Shown here in pieces: positions 43,696-52,007 of a stretch of 64,000 nucleotides of DNA; within the stretch, counting starts at the first letter, position 1; every line of letters begins with the position of its first letter. The position numbers and the translations under genes were made by a program. This DNA is from Clostridium fallax. Its GTDB lineage: Bacteria > Bacillota > Clostridia > Clostridiales > Clostridiaceae. The notes below the pieces were generated by a model. It was not told the origin of the DNA, did not search any database, and saw only the letters and a list, made by a program, of their open reading frames with translations. The stretch is from assembly GCF_900129365.1 (NCBI RefSeq), contig NZ_FQVM01000003.1, positions 113,247 through 177,246 of the forward strand, read 5' to 3'.

Positions 43696-44982
43696 ATGGA
43701 ATTAAGTAAGGGAAGTGCAAAAGGATTGATTCCTTTAGCGGTATTTGTGGTAACTTATCTCACTATAGCAATTATAGCAAGGAACTTTTATGCTGTATCT
43801 GTAATAATACCATTTTTAATAGCAGCTTTAAGTGGAATTATAATAAATAGAGGAAGATCTTTAGAAGATAAGGTAGAGAGTTTTTGTAAGGGGGCTGGTG
43901 AAAGTAATATAATTCTTATGTGTTTAATTTTTGTTTTAGCTGGAGCTTTTGCAGAAGTAGCAAAAGCAGCTGGAGCTGTTGAATCTACAGTAAATTTGGG
44001 AATAACTTTATTACCAGAAAACTTATTAGTAACAGGGATATTTATAATAGCATGTTTTATATCAATTTCAATAGGAACATCAATGGGTACTATTGCAGCG
44101 TTGACTCCTATAGCTACAGGGGTTTCAGATAAAACAGGAATAGCATTAACTATTATTGTTGGGGCTGTAGTTGGAGGCGCTATGTTTGGAGATAATTTAT
44201 CTATGATTTCAGATACAACTATTGCAGCAACTAGAACTCAAGGTTGTAAGTTAAAAGATAAATTTAAGATGAATTTTAAGATAGTATTGCCAGCAGCTAT
44301 AGTTACAGCAATACTATTTACAATTTTAACCTCAGGACAAGGTATGAAATTAGATGGAACTTATAAATATAATATAATAAAGATAATACCATATATAGGA
44401 GTTTTAATAGCTGCTATAGCTGGAATGAATGTTTTAACTGTTTTAAGTGGAGGAATAGTTTTAGCTGGTGGAATAGGAATATTTACTGGAAGTTTTGGAA
44501 TTATAGGTTTATTTGAAAGTATGGCAAAGGGAATAGCTGGAATGAGTGAGCTTATAATTATTTCACTTATAATAGGGGGAATAGTAGAACTTATAAAAGA
44601 TAATGGAGGAATTGATTATATTTTATATGTTATATCAACAAAAATAAAATCTAAAAGAGGGGCTGAAATAGGAATTGCAGCTTTAGTAAGCTTAGTAGAT
44701 ATATGTACTGCAAATAATACAATAGCAATAATAACAGTAGGACCAATTGCAAAAAATATATCAGATAAATTTAATTTAGAGCCTAAAAGAGTTGCAGGAA
44801 TTTTAGATATGTTTTCTTGTGTATTTCAAGGATTAATTCCATATGGAGCACAACTATTATTAGCTTCTTCTTTAGCAATGATATCACCATTTCAAATTAT
44901 GGGATCACTATTTTATCCATATTTAATGGGAATTAGTGCATTAATTTATATAATGGTATTTCCTATAAAAGAAGTGGAGTAG
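43696..44982 (+). CDS. NhaC/YuiF-type transporter, likely methionine uptake
   Basis: About 428 residues, 10-12 helices, Na+/H+ antiporter-like (NhaC/YuiF) family with the conserved SIGTSMGTIAALTPIA and GGAMFGDNLSMISDTTIAA blocks. The SAM riboswitch controlling it points to methionine or a precursor as substrate; relatives under S-boxes have been called MetT. The start is ATG 43696, 8 bases after AAGGGA; the ATG at 43687 is too close. No terminator is obvious before the histidine kinase gene. Confidence 0.85.
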   Translation: MELSKGSAKGLIPLAVFVVTYLTIAIIARNFYAVSVIIPFLIAALSGIIINRGRSLEDKVESFCKGAGESNIILMCLIFVLAGAFAEVAKAAGAVESTVNLGITLLPENLLVTGIFIIACFISISIGTSMGTIAALTPIATGVSDKTGIALTIIVGAVVGGAMFGDNLSMISDTTIAATRTQGCKLKDKFKMNFKIVLPAAIVTAILFTILTSGQGMKLDGTYKYNIIKIIPYIGVLIAAIAGMNVLTVLSGGIVLAGGIGIFTGSFGIIGLFESMAKGIAGMSELIIISLIIGGIVELIKDNGGIDYILYVISTKIKSKRGAEIGIAALVSLVDICTANNTIAIITVGPIAKNISDKFNLEPKRVAGILDMFSCVFQGLIPYGAQLLLASSLAMISPFQIMGSLFYPYLMGISALIYIMVFPIKEVE

Positions 44983-45078
44983 GGAAAAGCACATAAAAAT
45001 AGAGTAATTATGAATTTTAGTATATAATATAAATATATTATCAAAAATATAAAGGTTTTTATTCATCAGGAGGTGAAA

Positions 45079-46095
45079 ATGCAGCTGAATAAATGTTGCT
45101 GGAAATTACTTTTGATTTTTGAATTTATAATATTTCTAATAATTATTCTATTACTTATTTTTTCAATTAATGATGAAAACTTTAAATTTATAATATCAAT
45201 AATGTGTTATGTAGTTATTGTAAATATAATTTTAATTTATAAAATAAAAGAAAAACTAGATACTAATAAAAAAGAAGATAAAGAATTTAAATTAAATGAA
45301 AATGAAGATAATATATTGAAAGATAATAAAGTAATAGTAAATAGCTTTTCAACAGTTTCTCATGAACTTAGAACACCTTTAACTTCTATAGTGGGGTTTT
45401 CAAAGCTAATAAAAAAAAGATTAAATGAAATTGCAAAAATATATTTAGATAAAGATGTTTTAGAAATTCATTTTTCAAAAGAAGATAATTACCATACAAA
45501 ATACAAAAAATTTACTAAGAGTATGAAAAAAATAGAAGAGAATATTGATATTATAATATCTGAAGGTGACAGATTAACATCAATAATAAATAACTTTTTA
45601 GACTTTTCTAAATTGGAAAGCGGCTATGTAGAACTACATAAAGAAAACGTAGATATACAAGAGCTCACTAGTAAAGCAATGCTGATGTTTTATTCCTTAG
45701 TTCAAGCCAAAAATATTTATTTATCTGATGAGGTGGAAGAAGATTTACCAGAAATTTATTGTGATAAAGATAAAATATTTCAGGTAATATTAAATTTAAT
45801 TGCTAATTCAATTAAGTTTACAGAAGAAGGATTTATTTATTGTAGAGTAAAGAAGTATGATGAAAATTATATTATAGTGGAAGTTGAAGATAGCGGAATT
45901 GGTATAGATAAAGAGCATCATGAGAAAATTTTTGAAAGTTTTACTCAGATTAAAAATAACTCTTTTGGAAGCAATGGTACAGGCTTGGGCTTAGCCATAT
46001 GTAAAAGAATTATAGAGGCTCATAAAGGAACCATATGGGTTGAAAGTGATGAAGGAGAAGGAAGTAAGTTCTTTTTCAAAATACCAATAAACTAA
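45079..46095 (+). CDS. Sensor histidine kinase
   Basis: 338 residues. Two N-terminal helices (about residues 9-30 and 36-55) with almost no extracytoplasmic loop suggest sensing within the membrane. HisKA box VSHELRTPLTS with His95, then a long inserted segment before the second dimerisation helix. HATPase domain with NLIANSIKFT (N box), VEDSGIGID (G1) and GTGLGLAIC (G2). Start ATG 45079 is 5 bases from AGGAGG. The partner is the receiver-only protein 37 bases downstream. Ligand unknown. Confidence 0.92.
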   Translation: MQLNKCCWKLLLIFEFIIFLIIILLLIFSINDENFKFIISIMCYVVIVNIILIYKIKEKLDTNKKEDKEFKLNENEDNILKDNKVIVNSFSTVSHELRTPLTSIVGFSKLIKKRLNEIAKIYLDKDVLEIHFSKEDNYHTKYKKFTKSMKKIEENIDIIISEGDRLTSIINNFLDFSKLESGYVELHKENVDIQELTSKAMLMFYSLVQAKNIYLSDEVEEDLPEIYCDKDKIFQVILNLIANSIKFTEEGFIYCRVKKYDENYIIVEVEDSGIGIDKEHHEKIFESFTQIKNNSFGSNGTGLGLAICKRIIEAHKGTIWVESDEGEGSKFFFKIPIN

Positions 46096-46132
46096 TGACT
46101 CAATTAAATATAATTGTATAAAAGGTGATAAT

Positions 46133-46504
46133 ATGAGAATTTTAGTTGTAATAGAAGATGATATAAATATTAGAAACTTAGTATGTGAGATATTTGAGGA
46201 TGTAGATGAAATAAAAACTATAGGATATTCAAGTAAAGAGGCTAATAAAGTTATATATGGAAACATTCCGGACCTTTTACTTATAGATGAATACTTACAT
46301 TTTTCAGAGATGGAGTATATAGTAAACAATATAAAGAATAAAGAGGAATCCGCAAAAATATTTGTAATATCATCTAAAACAGGTAATGAAGCAGTTCATG
46401 CTAAAAAAGATTTAGGAGTAGATCTATTTATAACTAAACCTTTTAATCCGGAATTTTTGTTTATAAAAGCTCATGAAATATTGGATATAATGATAGCTGA
46501 TTAA
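46133..46504 (+). CDS. Receiver-only response regulator
   Basis: A 123-residue protein that is only a CheY-like receiver: acidic pocket EDD at 8-10, phospho-acceptor Asp52 (LLLIDEYL), conserved Lys in ITKPFNPEFL. No DNA-binding or enzymatic output domain is attached. It follows the kinase gene and is followed by a terminator. Output must go through another protein, as in CheY or Spo0F-type relays. Confidence 0.88.
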   Translation: MRILVVIEDDINIRNLVCEIFEDVDEIKTIGYSSKEANKVIYGNIPDLLLIDEYLHFSEMEYIVNNIKNKEESAKIFVISSKTGNEAVHAKKDLGVDLFITKPFNPEFLFIKAHEILDIMIAD

Positions 46505-46535
46505 GAATATAAATTAAGATATTAATAACTAAGTT

Positions 46536-46592
46536 AAAAAAGAACATATAAGATAGAGATTTAAAATAATCTATCTTATATGTTCTTTTTAT
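46536..46592. terminator. Bidirectional terminator
   Basis: About 20-bp stem (AAAAGAACATATAAGATAGA / TCTATCTTATATGTTCTTTT) between the response regulator and the convergent ispF. Confidence 0.9.
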
Positions 46593-46606
46593 ATACTTAA
46601 ATAATT

Positions 46607-47077
46607 TTATTTTGTTAAAAGACAGATACTTTGAGATGAAATTCCTTCACCGGTTCCAGTAAAGCCTAATCCTTCTTCAGTAGTAGCTTTTATATTTACT
46701 TGATCTTTAGAAATAGATAATGCAGTAGCTATATTTTCTATCATAGAAGAAATATGAGGAGCCATTTTTGGCTTTTGAGCTATAATTGTAGCATCTATGT
46801 TGGAAATTTTATATCCTTTTTCATTTATTAAATTTCCTACTTCTTTTAATAATTTTATACTTGATATACCTTCATATTTATTATCATTATCAGGAAAATG
46901 CTTTCCTATATCACCTAAAGCTGCGGCTCCTAATAAGGAATCCATTATGGAGTGTAAAAGAACATCAGCGTCAGAATGACCTAAAAGACCCTTAGCATAA
47001 GGAATTGTAACTCCACCAATTATTAAATCTCTTCCTTCAATTAATCTATGGACATCATAACCTAATCCGATTCTCAT
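46607..47077 (-). CDS. ispF: 2-C-methyl-D-erythritol 2,4-cyclodiphosphate synthase
   Basis: MEP-pathway enzyme of isoprenoid synthesis, 156 residues. The start MRIGLGYDVHRL contains the metal-binding D-x-H, followed by LLGHSDADVLLHSIMDSLLGA and the C-terminal TTEEGLGFTGTGEGI. The ATG at 47077 is well spaced from GAGGTGA; an in-frame GTG at 47086 lies inside that site. Not next to ispD as in some genomes. Confidence 0.95.
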   Translation of the reverse strand: MRIGLGYDVHRLIEGRDLIIGGVTIPYAKGLLGHSDADVLLHSIMDSLLGAAALGDIGKHFPDNDNKYEGISSIKLLKEVGNLINEKGYKISNIDATIIAQKPKMAPHISSMIENIATALSISKDQVNIKATTEEGLGFTGTGEGISSQSICLLTK

Positions 47078-47150
47078 ATTTATCACCTCAATAAAACTAT
47101 TAGTTTATTGTATTTTATCATAAATTAAAATAAGTTAATAGTTTAAACAT

Positions 47151-47339
47151 TTACATAAGGTGAAGTGATGAATGATCTTTATATTTATTAGAATTATCAG
47201 ATGATTTTTTTATCGGTAAGTGATTTTTTATATTAATCATAAGTGCTTTTAATACATTTATATTTTTGCCTTTACCGGGTGAAGTTTTAATTATTTTTCT
47301 TGAGTGAAAATCCACATAAATAATATTACTTTTTTTCAC
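47151..47339 (-). CDS. Small basic protein, unknown
   Basis: A 62-residue Lys/His/Ser-rich protein starting with GTG behind GAGGTG. The opening SNIIYVDFHSRKIIK resembles short conserved N-termini of several small clostridial proteins, but I cannot name a family. Likely soluble. It stands 74 bases upstream of ispF on the same strand and could be cotranscribed with it. Confidence 0.55.
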   Translation of the reverse strand: MKKSNIIYVDFHSRKIIKTSPGKGKNINVLKALMINIKNHLPIKKSSDNSNKYKDHSSLHLM

Positions 47340-47502
47340 TTAGAACACCTCTCATCCCCAACATTTTCTACCTTTATTATAACATAAAAAATTTTTTATT
47401 TTAATATTAATAGGAGAATATCCATATAATATTAACTTTAATTAAAATAATTAAGTATGGTATAATTAATTAGTATTTTAAGAGTTTTATGGGGGAATCT
47501 TT

Positions 47503-48099
47503 ATGAAAAAAAAGGTCTTTAATACTATTGGTATTTTACTTATAATAATAGGGGTAGTTATATTGGCATCAACAATATATATGAAATATACTGCTTATAA
47601 AAGGCAGGCGCAATTAAGGCAAGCCTTTGAAAATAGTTTAAATATAGAAGATAATAATGACAAAAGTGAAAATCAGAATAAAGAGAGTGATTTAAAATCT
47701 AAAAATGATAGCGTAAAAGCTATAGGAATTTTAATTATTCCTAAAATTGATTTAAATGTTGCTATTGGAGAAGGTGTAGATGATGAAATACTAAAATATG
47801 CAGTAGCTCATTTTCCAGAAACAGCTATGCCTGGTCAAGCCGGTAATTGTTGTATTGCAGGACATAGAAATTTTACTTATGCAGAGTACTTTAAAAATTT
47901 AGATAAGCTTTCTAAGGGCGATGAAATTATAATTAAAACTAAGGATAAGGAATATACTTATTTAGTTACTGAGAGTTTTATAGTAGACCCTGAACAAATA
48001 GAAGTTTTAGAACCTACAAAAGAGCCAACAATAACATTAGTAACTTGTACAATAGGTGCTAAACAAAGACTTATAGTAAAAGGAATTTTAAAACAGTAG
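47503..48099 (+). CDS. Class D sortase
   Basis: A 198-residue membrane-anchored transpeptidase. N-terminal helix (about residues 7-24), then the sortase beta-barrel with catalytic His in AGHRNFTY, Cys in TLVTCTIG, and Arg a few residues later (KQRLIVKG). It anchors proteins with an LPxTG-like motif to the wall; class D enzymes in clostridia usually have a few substrates. None is encoded in this window. Its terminator (48097) separates it from the next gene. Confidence 0.92.
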   Translation: MKKKVFNTIGILLIIIGVVILASTIYMKYTAYKRQAQLRQAFENSLNIEDNNDKSENQNKESDLKSKNDSVKAIGILIIPKIDLNVAIGEGVDDEILKYAVAHFPETAMPGQAGNCCIAGHRNFTYAEYFKNLDKLSKGDEIIIKTKDKEYTYLVTESFIVDPEQIEVLEPTKEPTITLVTCTIGAKQRLIVKGILKQ

Positions 48100-48127
48100 G
48101 CTAAGAGAAATCTTAGTCTATTTTTTA
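48097..48127 (+). terminator. Terminator of the sortase gene
   Basis: TAGGCTAAGA / TCTTAGTCTA (one wobble) with 4-base loop and TTTTTT. The stop codon of the sortase gene is within the left arm. Confidence 0.8.
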
Positions 48128-48157
48128 ACCGAGTAGTAAGATGGTGGTGAATATTAT

Positions 48158-49312
48158 ATGGCACAAATTTTTATAAAGGATAAATATATTTTTTCTGTAA
48201 AGCCTAAAATGAGGCTTATAAATAAAGATAAAGAGGGAGCGAAAAAACAGATATCATTATTTTTAAAGGAAGTAAGACTTTACAATGTTAATTTAGAAAA
48301 GCTTTCTAAAAAGAGTCCTACTTATGAATGTAGAAATTTAATGCTTAATATAGCTTATTATATAATGCAAAATAGTGATATATATGATAATTTTAATAAA
48401 AACCGAGAAATACCTTATAAGGATATAATTAAGAATTCACTTGTTACGAAATCCTTTTTAGAAAAATGGAGAGATTATATTTGTTTATATACAATAATAA
48501 TTTCTAATCCTAACTATAAAGATTTACAAGAGTATTTAAATATTGATTTAAAAGAAAATGAAAAAGATGTGGTCACTTTAGTAAGTAAAGATGATAAAGA
48601 TCCTATTTATAGAGGAATAGTTTTAAGAGATTTTAAAAAGAGTTCAATAATTATAACTATGTTAGGAGAAATAATTAATATTAAAAGTATAGAGATTAAT
48701 TCTTGGGGAGAAGAAATAAGTGGTAGAGAGAAAAAAGGATTAAAGCATTATAAAAAACAAATATGTATAGGAGTAGTTATATTAATTACTACAATATCTG
48801 TATTTACATATTTATATATGAACATTAATAGAACTGTTATGATAAAAGGGACTTCTGAAATAAGACTTCAATTAAATATATTCAACAGAGTAATGAAGAT
48901 AATCTCCCCAACATCTAAGGGGAAGGAGTTAATATTTTCAATTGATGGGGTCAATAAGAAGTTAGATACTGTTGCAGAAGATATAATAATTTATATGAAG
49001 CAAAATAAAATGATTGAAAATAATAAAATTATAATATTTATTAATGGTAAAAAAATTACAGATAAGGATTTATTAAATACAGAAAAATATATATTAAATA
49101 ATCATATAAAGGTTCTTATAAATAACTGTGGAGAAGAAAAGAAAATAAATCCAATGCTTATTGAAGAAAAGAAAAATGATGATAATAAGACAAAGGAGAA
49201 AAATATAGATGAAAAAAAATCAACTGAATCAAAAGGTGAGCAAAAAACAGAAGAACAAAAACCCAAAATTGAAATCATTGATAACAGCAAAGAAGAAAAA
49301 GGTAAAAACTAA
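48158..49312 (+). CDS. Sigma-I C-terminal domain fused to RsgI-like anti-sigma membrane protein
   Basis: A 384-residue composite. Residues about 27-130 follow the pattern of the sigma-I C-terminal (-35-binding) domain: a helix ending LYNVNLEKLSKKSP, IAYYIMQN, REIPYKDI, then KSFLEKWRDYICLYTIII and YKDLQEYL. Residues about 149-190 (YRGIVLRDFKKSSIIITMLG) match the RsgI N-terminal anti-sigma domain. A membrane helix spans about 202-222. An outer domain (about 225-324) and a Lys/Glu-rich tail follow. Sigma region 2 is absent, and no sigI lies upstream. In standard loci RsgI-N binds sigma-I-C of a separate protein; here both sit on one chain. Domain calls are by eye. It overlaps rluF by 104 bases. 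Confidence 0.78.
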   Translation: MAQIFIKDKYIFSVKPKMRLINKDKEGAKKQISLFLKEVRLYNVNLEKLSKKSPTYECRNLMLNIAYYIMQNSDIYDNFNKNREIPYKDIIKNSLVTKSFLEKWRDYICLYTIIISNPNYKDLQEYLNIDLKENEKDVVTLVSKDDKDPIYRGIVLRDFKKSSIIITMLGEIINIKSIEINSWGEEISGREKKGLKHYKKQICIGVVILITTISVFTYLYMNINRTVMIKGTSEIRLQLNIFNRVMKIISPTSKGKELIFSIDGVNKKLDTVAEDIIIYMKQNKMIENNKIIIFINGKKITDKDLLNTEKYILNNHIKVLINNCGEEKKINPMLIEEKKNDDNKTKEKNIDEKKSTESKGEQKTEEQKPKIEIIDNSKEEKGKN

Positions 49313-50087
49313 TAATATAGATAATAAAAAAGAGATTACAATTATACATCATGATAGAGGAGAGGAAACTAGGCTTAATAAATATTTGAGTGAAACAGGA
49401 ATTTGTTCAAGAAGAGAAGCTGACAAATTTATAGAAGAAGGACGTGTAACTATAAATGGAGTTAAAGCTACTATGGGTACAAAGGTACTAAAAGGACAAA
49501 AGGTTTATTTAAATGGTAAATTAGTAAAAAGAGAAGAAGAACTAGTATATATTGCTCTTAATAAACCAGTAGGTATAACTTGTACTACAGAAAAGAAGGT
49601 AAAAGGAAATATAGTTGATTTTGTAAATCATAAAAAAAGGATTTTCCCAATAGGAAGATTAGATAAAGATTCTCAAGGGCTTATATTTCTTACAAATGAT
49701 GGAGATATAGTTAATAAGATATTAAGAGCAGGAAATAATCATGAAAAAGAATATATAGTTACAGTAGATAAACCTATAACCAATGACTTTATAAAAAGAA
49801 TGGGAAATGGTATTCCTATTTTAGGAACAATAACAAATAAATGTTTCGTTAAACAAGAAGGGAAATATATATTTAGAATAATATTAACTCAAGGATTAAA
49901 TAGACAAATAAGAAGGATGTGTGAGTACTTAGGATACACTGTTAAAAAGCTTGAGAGAATAAGAATTATGAATGTAAGTATAGACCATTTAAAGATTGGT
50001 CAATGGAGAAACCTAACTTCTTATGAATTAAAAGAAATTGATAAACTAATAACATCATCTTCAAAAACAGAAGAGGCCTCAAAATAG
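49209..50087 (+). CDS. rluF: 23S rRNA pseudouridine synthase, RluF type
   Basis: 292 residues: Lys-rich start, S4 RNA-binding domain (TRLNKYLSETGICSRREAD, about 55-73), then the RsuA/RluB/E/F catalytic domain with IFPIGRLDKDSQGLIFLTND (catalytic Asp in GRLD) and QGLNRQIRRMCEYLGY. The wording of these blocks follows E. coli RluF (U2604) more closely than RluB. The ATG at 49209 has GGAG 9 bases upstream although it lies inside the previous gene in another frame. The terminator lies at the stop codon. Confidence 0.9.
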   Translation: MKKNQLNQKVSKKQKNKNPKLKSLITAKKKKVKTNNIDNKKEITIIHHDRGEETRLNKYLSETGICSRREADKFIEEGRVTINGVKATMGTKVLKGQKVYLNGKLVKREEELVYIALNKPVGITCTTEKKVKGNIVDFVNHKKRIFPIGRLDKDSQGLIFLTNDGDIVNKILRAGNNHEKEYIVTVDKPITNDFIKRMGNGIPILGTITNKCFVKQEGKYIFRIILTQGLNRQIRRMCEYLGYTVKKLERIRIMNVSIDHLKIGQWRNLTSYELKEIDKLITSSSKTEEASK

Positions 50088-50102
50088 GCCTCTTAATTTT
50101 TT
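50071..50102. terminator. Terminator between rluF and deacetylase
   Basis: AAGAGGCC / GGCCTCTT with 8-base loop and ATTTTTT; the rluF stop codon is in the loop. Confidence 0.85.
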
Positions 50103-50977
50103 GGTGATTTATTTAATCTATTTTCAAATTTTTCAATAGAATCATTGTTACTAATGTAAACTCTATCTATATTATAACTATTATCTTTTTTATCAGCTAA
50201 AGATCCATTTAAATTGAATCCTAATTTATAACCTGCTTTTTCAGCAGCGATTCTTGTAGCTTTATTATGTCTTCCAAAAGGATATGCCACATAATAAACA
50301 GGATCATCAATTATATTTTCTAATGTGTTTTTAGAGTTTTTTAAGGTTTCAATTTGTTTTGCTTCATTTAATTTTGATAAATCATCATGTTTAGCAGTAT
50401 GACTTTCAACTTTAAATCCATTTTTAGAGATTTCTTTTAGCTCTGCTTTTGACATATAAAGGTCATTATCAACAAAATTAGAAACTACAAATACTGTAGC
50501 AGGAAAGTTAAATTCTTTTAATATTGGATAAGCATATTTATAGTTCCCTTTATATCCATCATCAAAAGTTATAACTACTGATTTTTCTGGAATAGCTTTA
50601 TTATCTTTTAAATATCCATAAAGTTCATCTAAGGTTATTGGACAGTAGCCATTATCCTTTAAATATTTTAATTGTTCTCTAAATTTATCAGGATTAAGAA
50701 GTAGTTCATTATTATCAGGGTTATTTGGAGTTACATCATGATAACATAATATAGGGATACCTCTATCTTCTGAACTTAATTTTAATCCAGAGAATCTATC
50801 TTTTTTTTTAGTAGGTGTATTATCTTTATTATCTTCTTTTGAAACGGTTTCAGTAATTTTCTCGGTGTTATTTGTTTTATTATCTTTAAAAATATTTATT
50901 ACTCCAATAGTTGCTACTACGGCTAATAAAATAAAAACACAGGTTAAAGTTAATATAAAACTTTTATTTTTTTTCAT
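50093..50977 (-). CDS. Membrane-anchored polysaccharide deacetylase
   Basis: A 294-residue protein with an N-terminal membrane segment (about residues 8-28), a Lys/Asn/Thr linker, and a NodB domain: ITFDDGY (Asp139, Asp140) and the zinc ligands in SHTAKHDDL (His193, His197), with the opening ILCYHDVTP. It should remove N-acetyl groups from wall or surface polysaccharide, for example peptidoglycan GlcNAc for lysozyme resistance. AGGAG start. Convergent with rluF. Confidence 0.9.
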   Translation of the reverse strand: MKKNKSFILTLTCVFILLAVVATIGVINIFKDNKTNNTEKITETVSKEDNKDNTPTKKKDRFSGLKLSSEDRGIPILCYHDVTPNNPDNNELLLNPDKFREQLKYLKDNGYCPITLDELYGYLKDNKAIPEKSVVITFDDGYKGNYKYAYPILKEFNFPATVFVVSNFVDNDLYMSKAELKEISKNGFKVESHTAKHDDLSKLNEAKQIETLKNSKNTLENIIDDPVYYVAYPFGRHNKATRIAAEKAGYKLGFNLNGSLADKKDNSYNIDRVYISNNDSIEKFENRLNKSPKN

Positions 50978-51221
50978 TAAATATTATCTCCTGACTTTTA
51001 AATTATTTATTTAATTTTTAATTGATATTCTAAAAAAATTGTTAAAAATATTATAGCATAGTAAATAATTCATCTCAAATGAAAATTATTCTAAGTGCAA
51101 TTATATGGAAGATATTAACATATTCCACAATCTATTGTGGACAACTAAAAATATATGTATAAATAAGCAATTTTTATTTAAAAATATTTAATATATATAA
51201 AAATAAAAAGGAGGATAATAT

Positions 51222-51893
51222 ATGACAAAGAAAGGGATTTTTTTATTATTTTCTTTTTTTTTATTAGGAAGTAATATGTTAAATATAGTAGAAAAATCTA
51301 TTAATGAAAACAATTCTAATATTGAAATTAATGTAGTATATCCTTATTTTGAAAGTAACAATAATTTGAAAGCTGTGGATAAAATAAATAAAATAGTGGA
51401 TGACGATTTGAAGTTGTGGATAAGTGATTTAAAAGATTTATCCAATAATGAGCAATTCAATTATAATAACCCAAAGGACAATATTATAAAATTTGAATTA
51501 GATACTGATTATAAAATAGGATTAAATAAAGAGAATCTATTAAGTTTTTATATAGACTATTACCAATATACAGGAGGAAATCATGGAATTACAACAAGGA
51601 GAAGTTATAATTTTGATTTAAAATCTGGGAAACAATTTAAACTGAAACATATGTTTAAAAAGGGGTATGACTATAAAAGCATTATAAATTCAGAAATAAA
51701 GAAACAGATAAATGAAAATCCACAATATTATTTTAATAATGGTAATGAATTTAAAGGTATAAGTAAAAATCAAGATTTTTATTTAACGGATGATTCAATA
51801 GTTATATATTTTCAGCTTTATGAAATAGCTCCATATTCTTCAGGAATAAGGGAGTTTAAAATACCTTTATCCTTATTAAAAGATGGAATGTAA
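51222..51893 (+). CDS. Exported DUF3298/DUF4163-type protein
   Basis: A 223-residue protein with an N-terminal signal or anchor (IFLLFSFFLLGSNML) and a C-terminal DUF3298-like domain recognisable by YYQYTGGNHGITTRRSYNFDL, followed by a DSIVIYFQLYEIAPYSSG block. The same fold occurs in the outer part of RsiV-type anti-sigma factors; some bind lysozyme or wall components. There is no cytoplasmic anti-sigma part here. Isolated gene with AAGGAGG. Confidence 0.8.
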   Translation: MTKKGIFLLFSFFLLGSNMLNIVEKSINENNSNIEINVVYPYFESNNNLKAVDKINKIVDDDLKLWISDLKDLSNNEQFNYNNPKDNIIKFELDTDYKIGLNKENLLSFYIDYYQYTGGNHGITTRRSYNFDLKSGKQFKLKHMFKKGYDYKSIINSEIKKQINENPQYYFNNGNEFKGISKNQDFYLTDDSIVIYFQLYEIAPYSSGIREFKIPLSLLKDGM

Positions 51894-52007
51894 AATTTAG
51901 TTGTCTTATAATTAATTTATAGATATGATTTTATTATTTTATAATTTAAATTTACAGAATAATTTAGGCAAGAAGTTTTTACATTTAATATAAGGAGGAG
52001 TGTGAAA

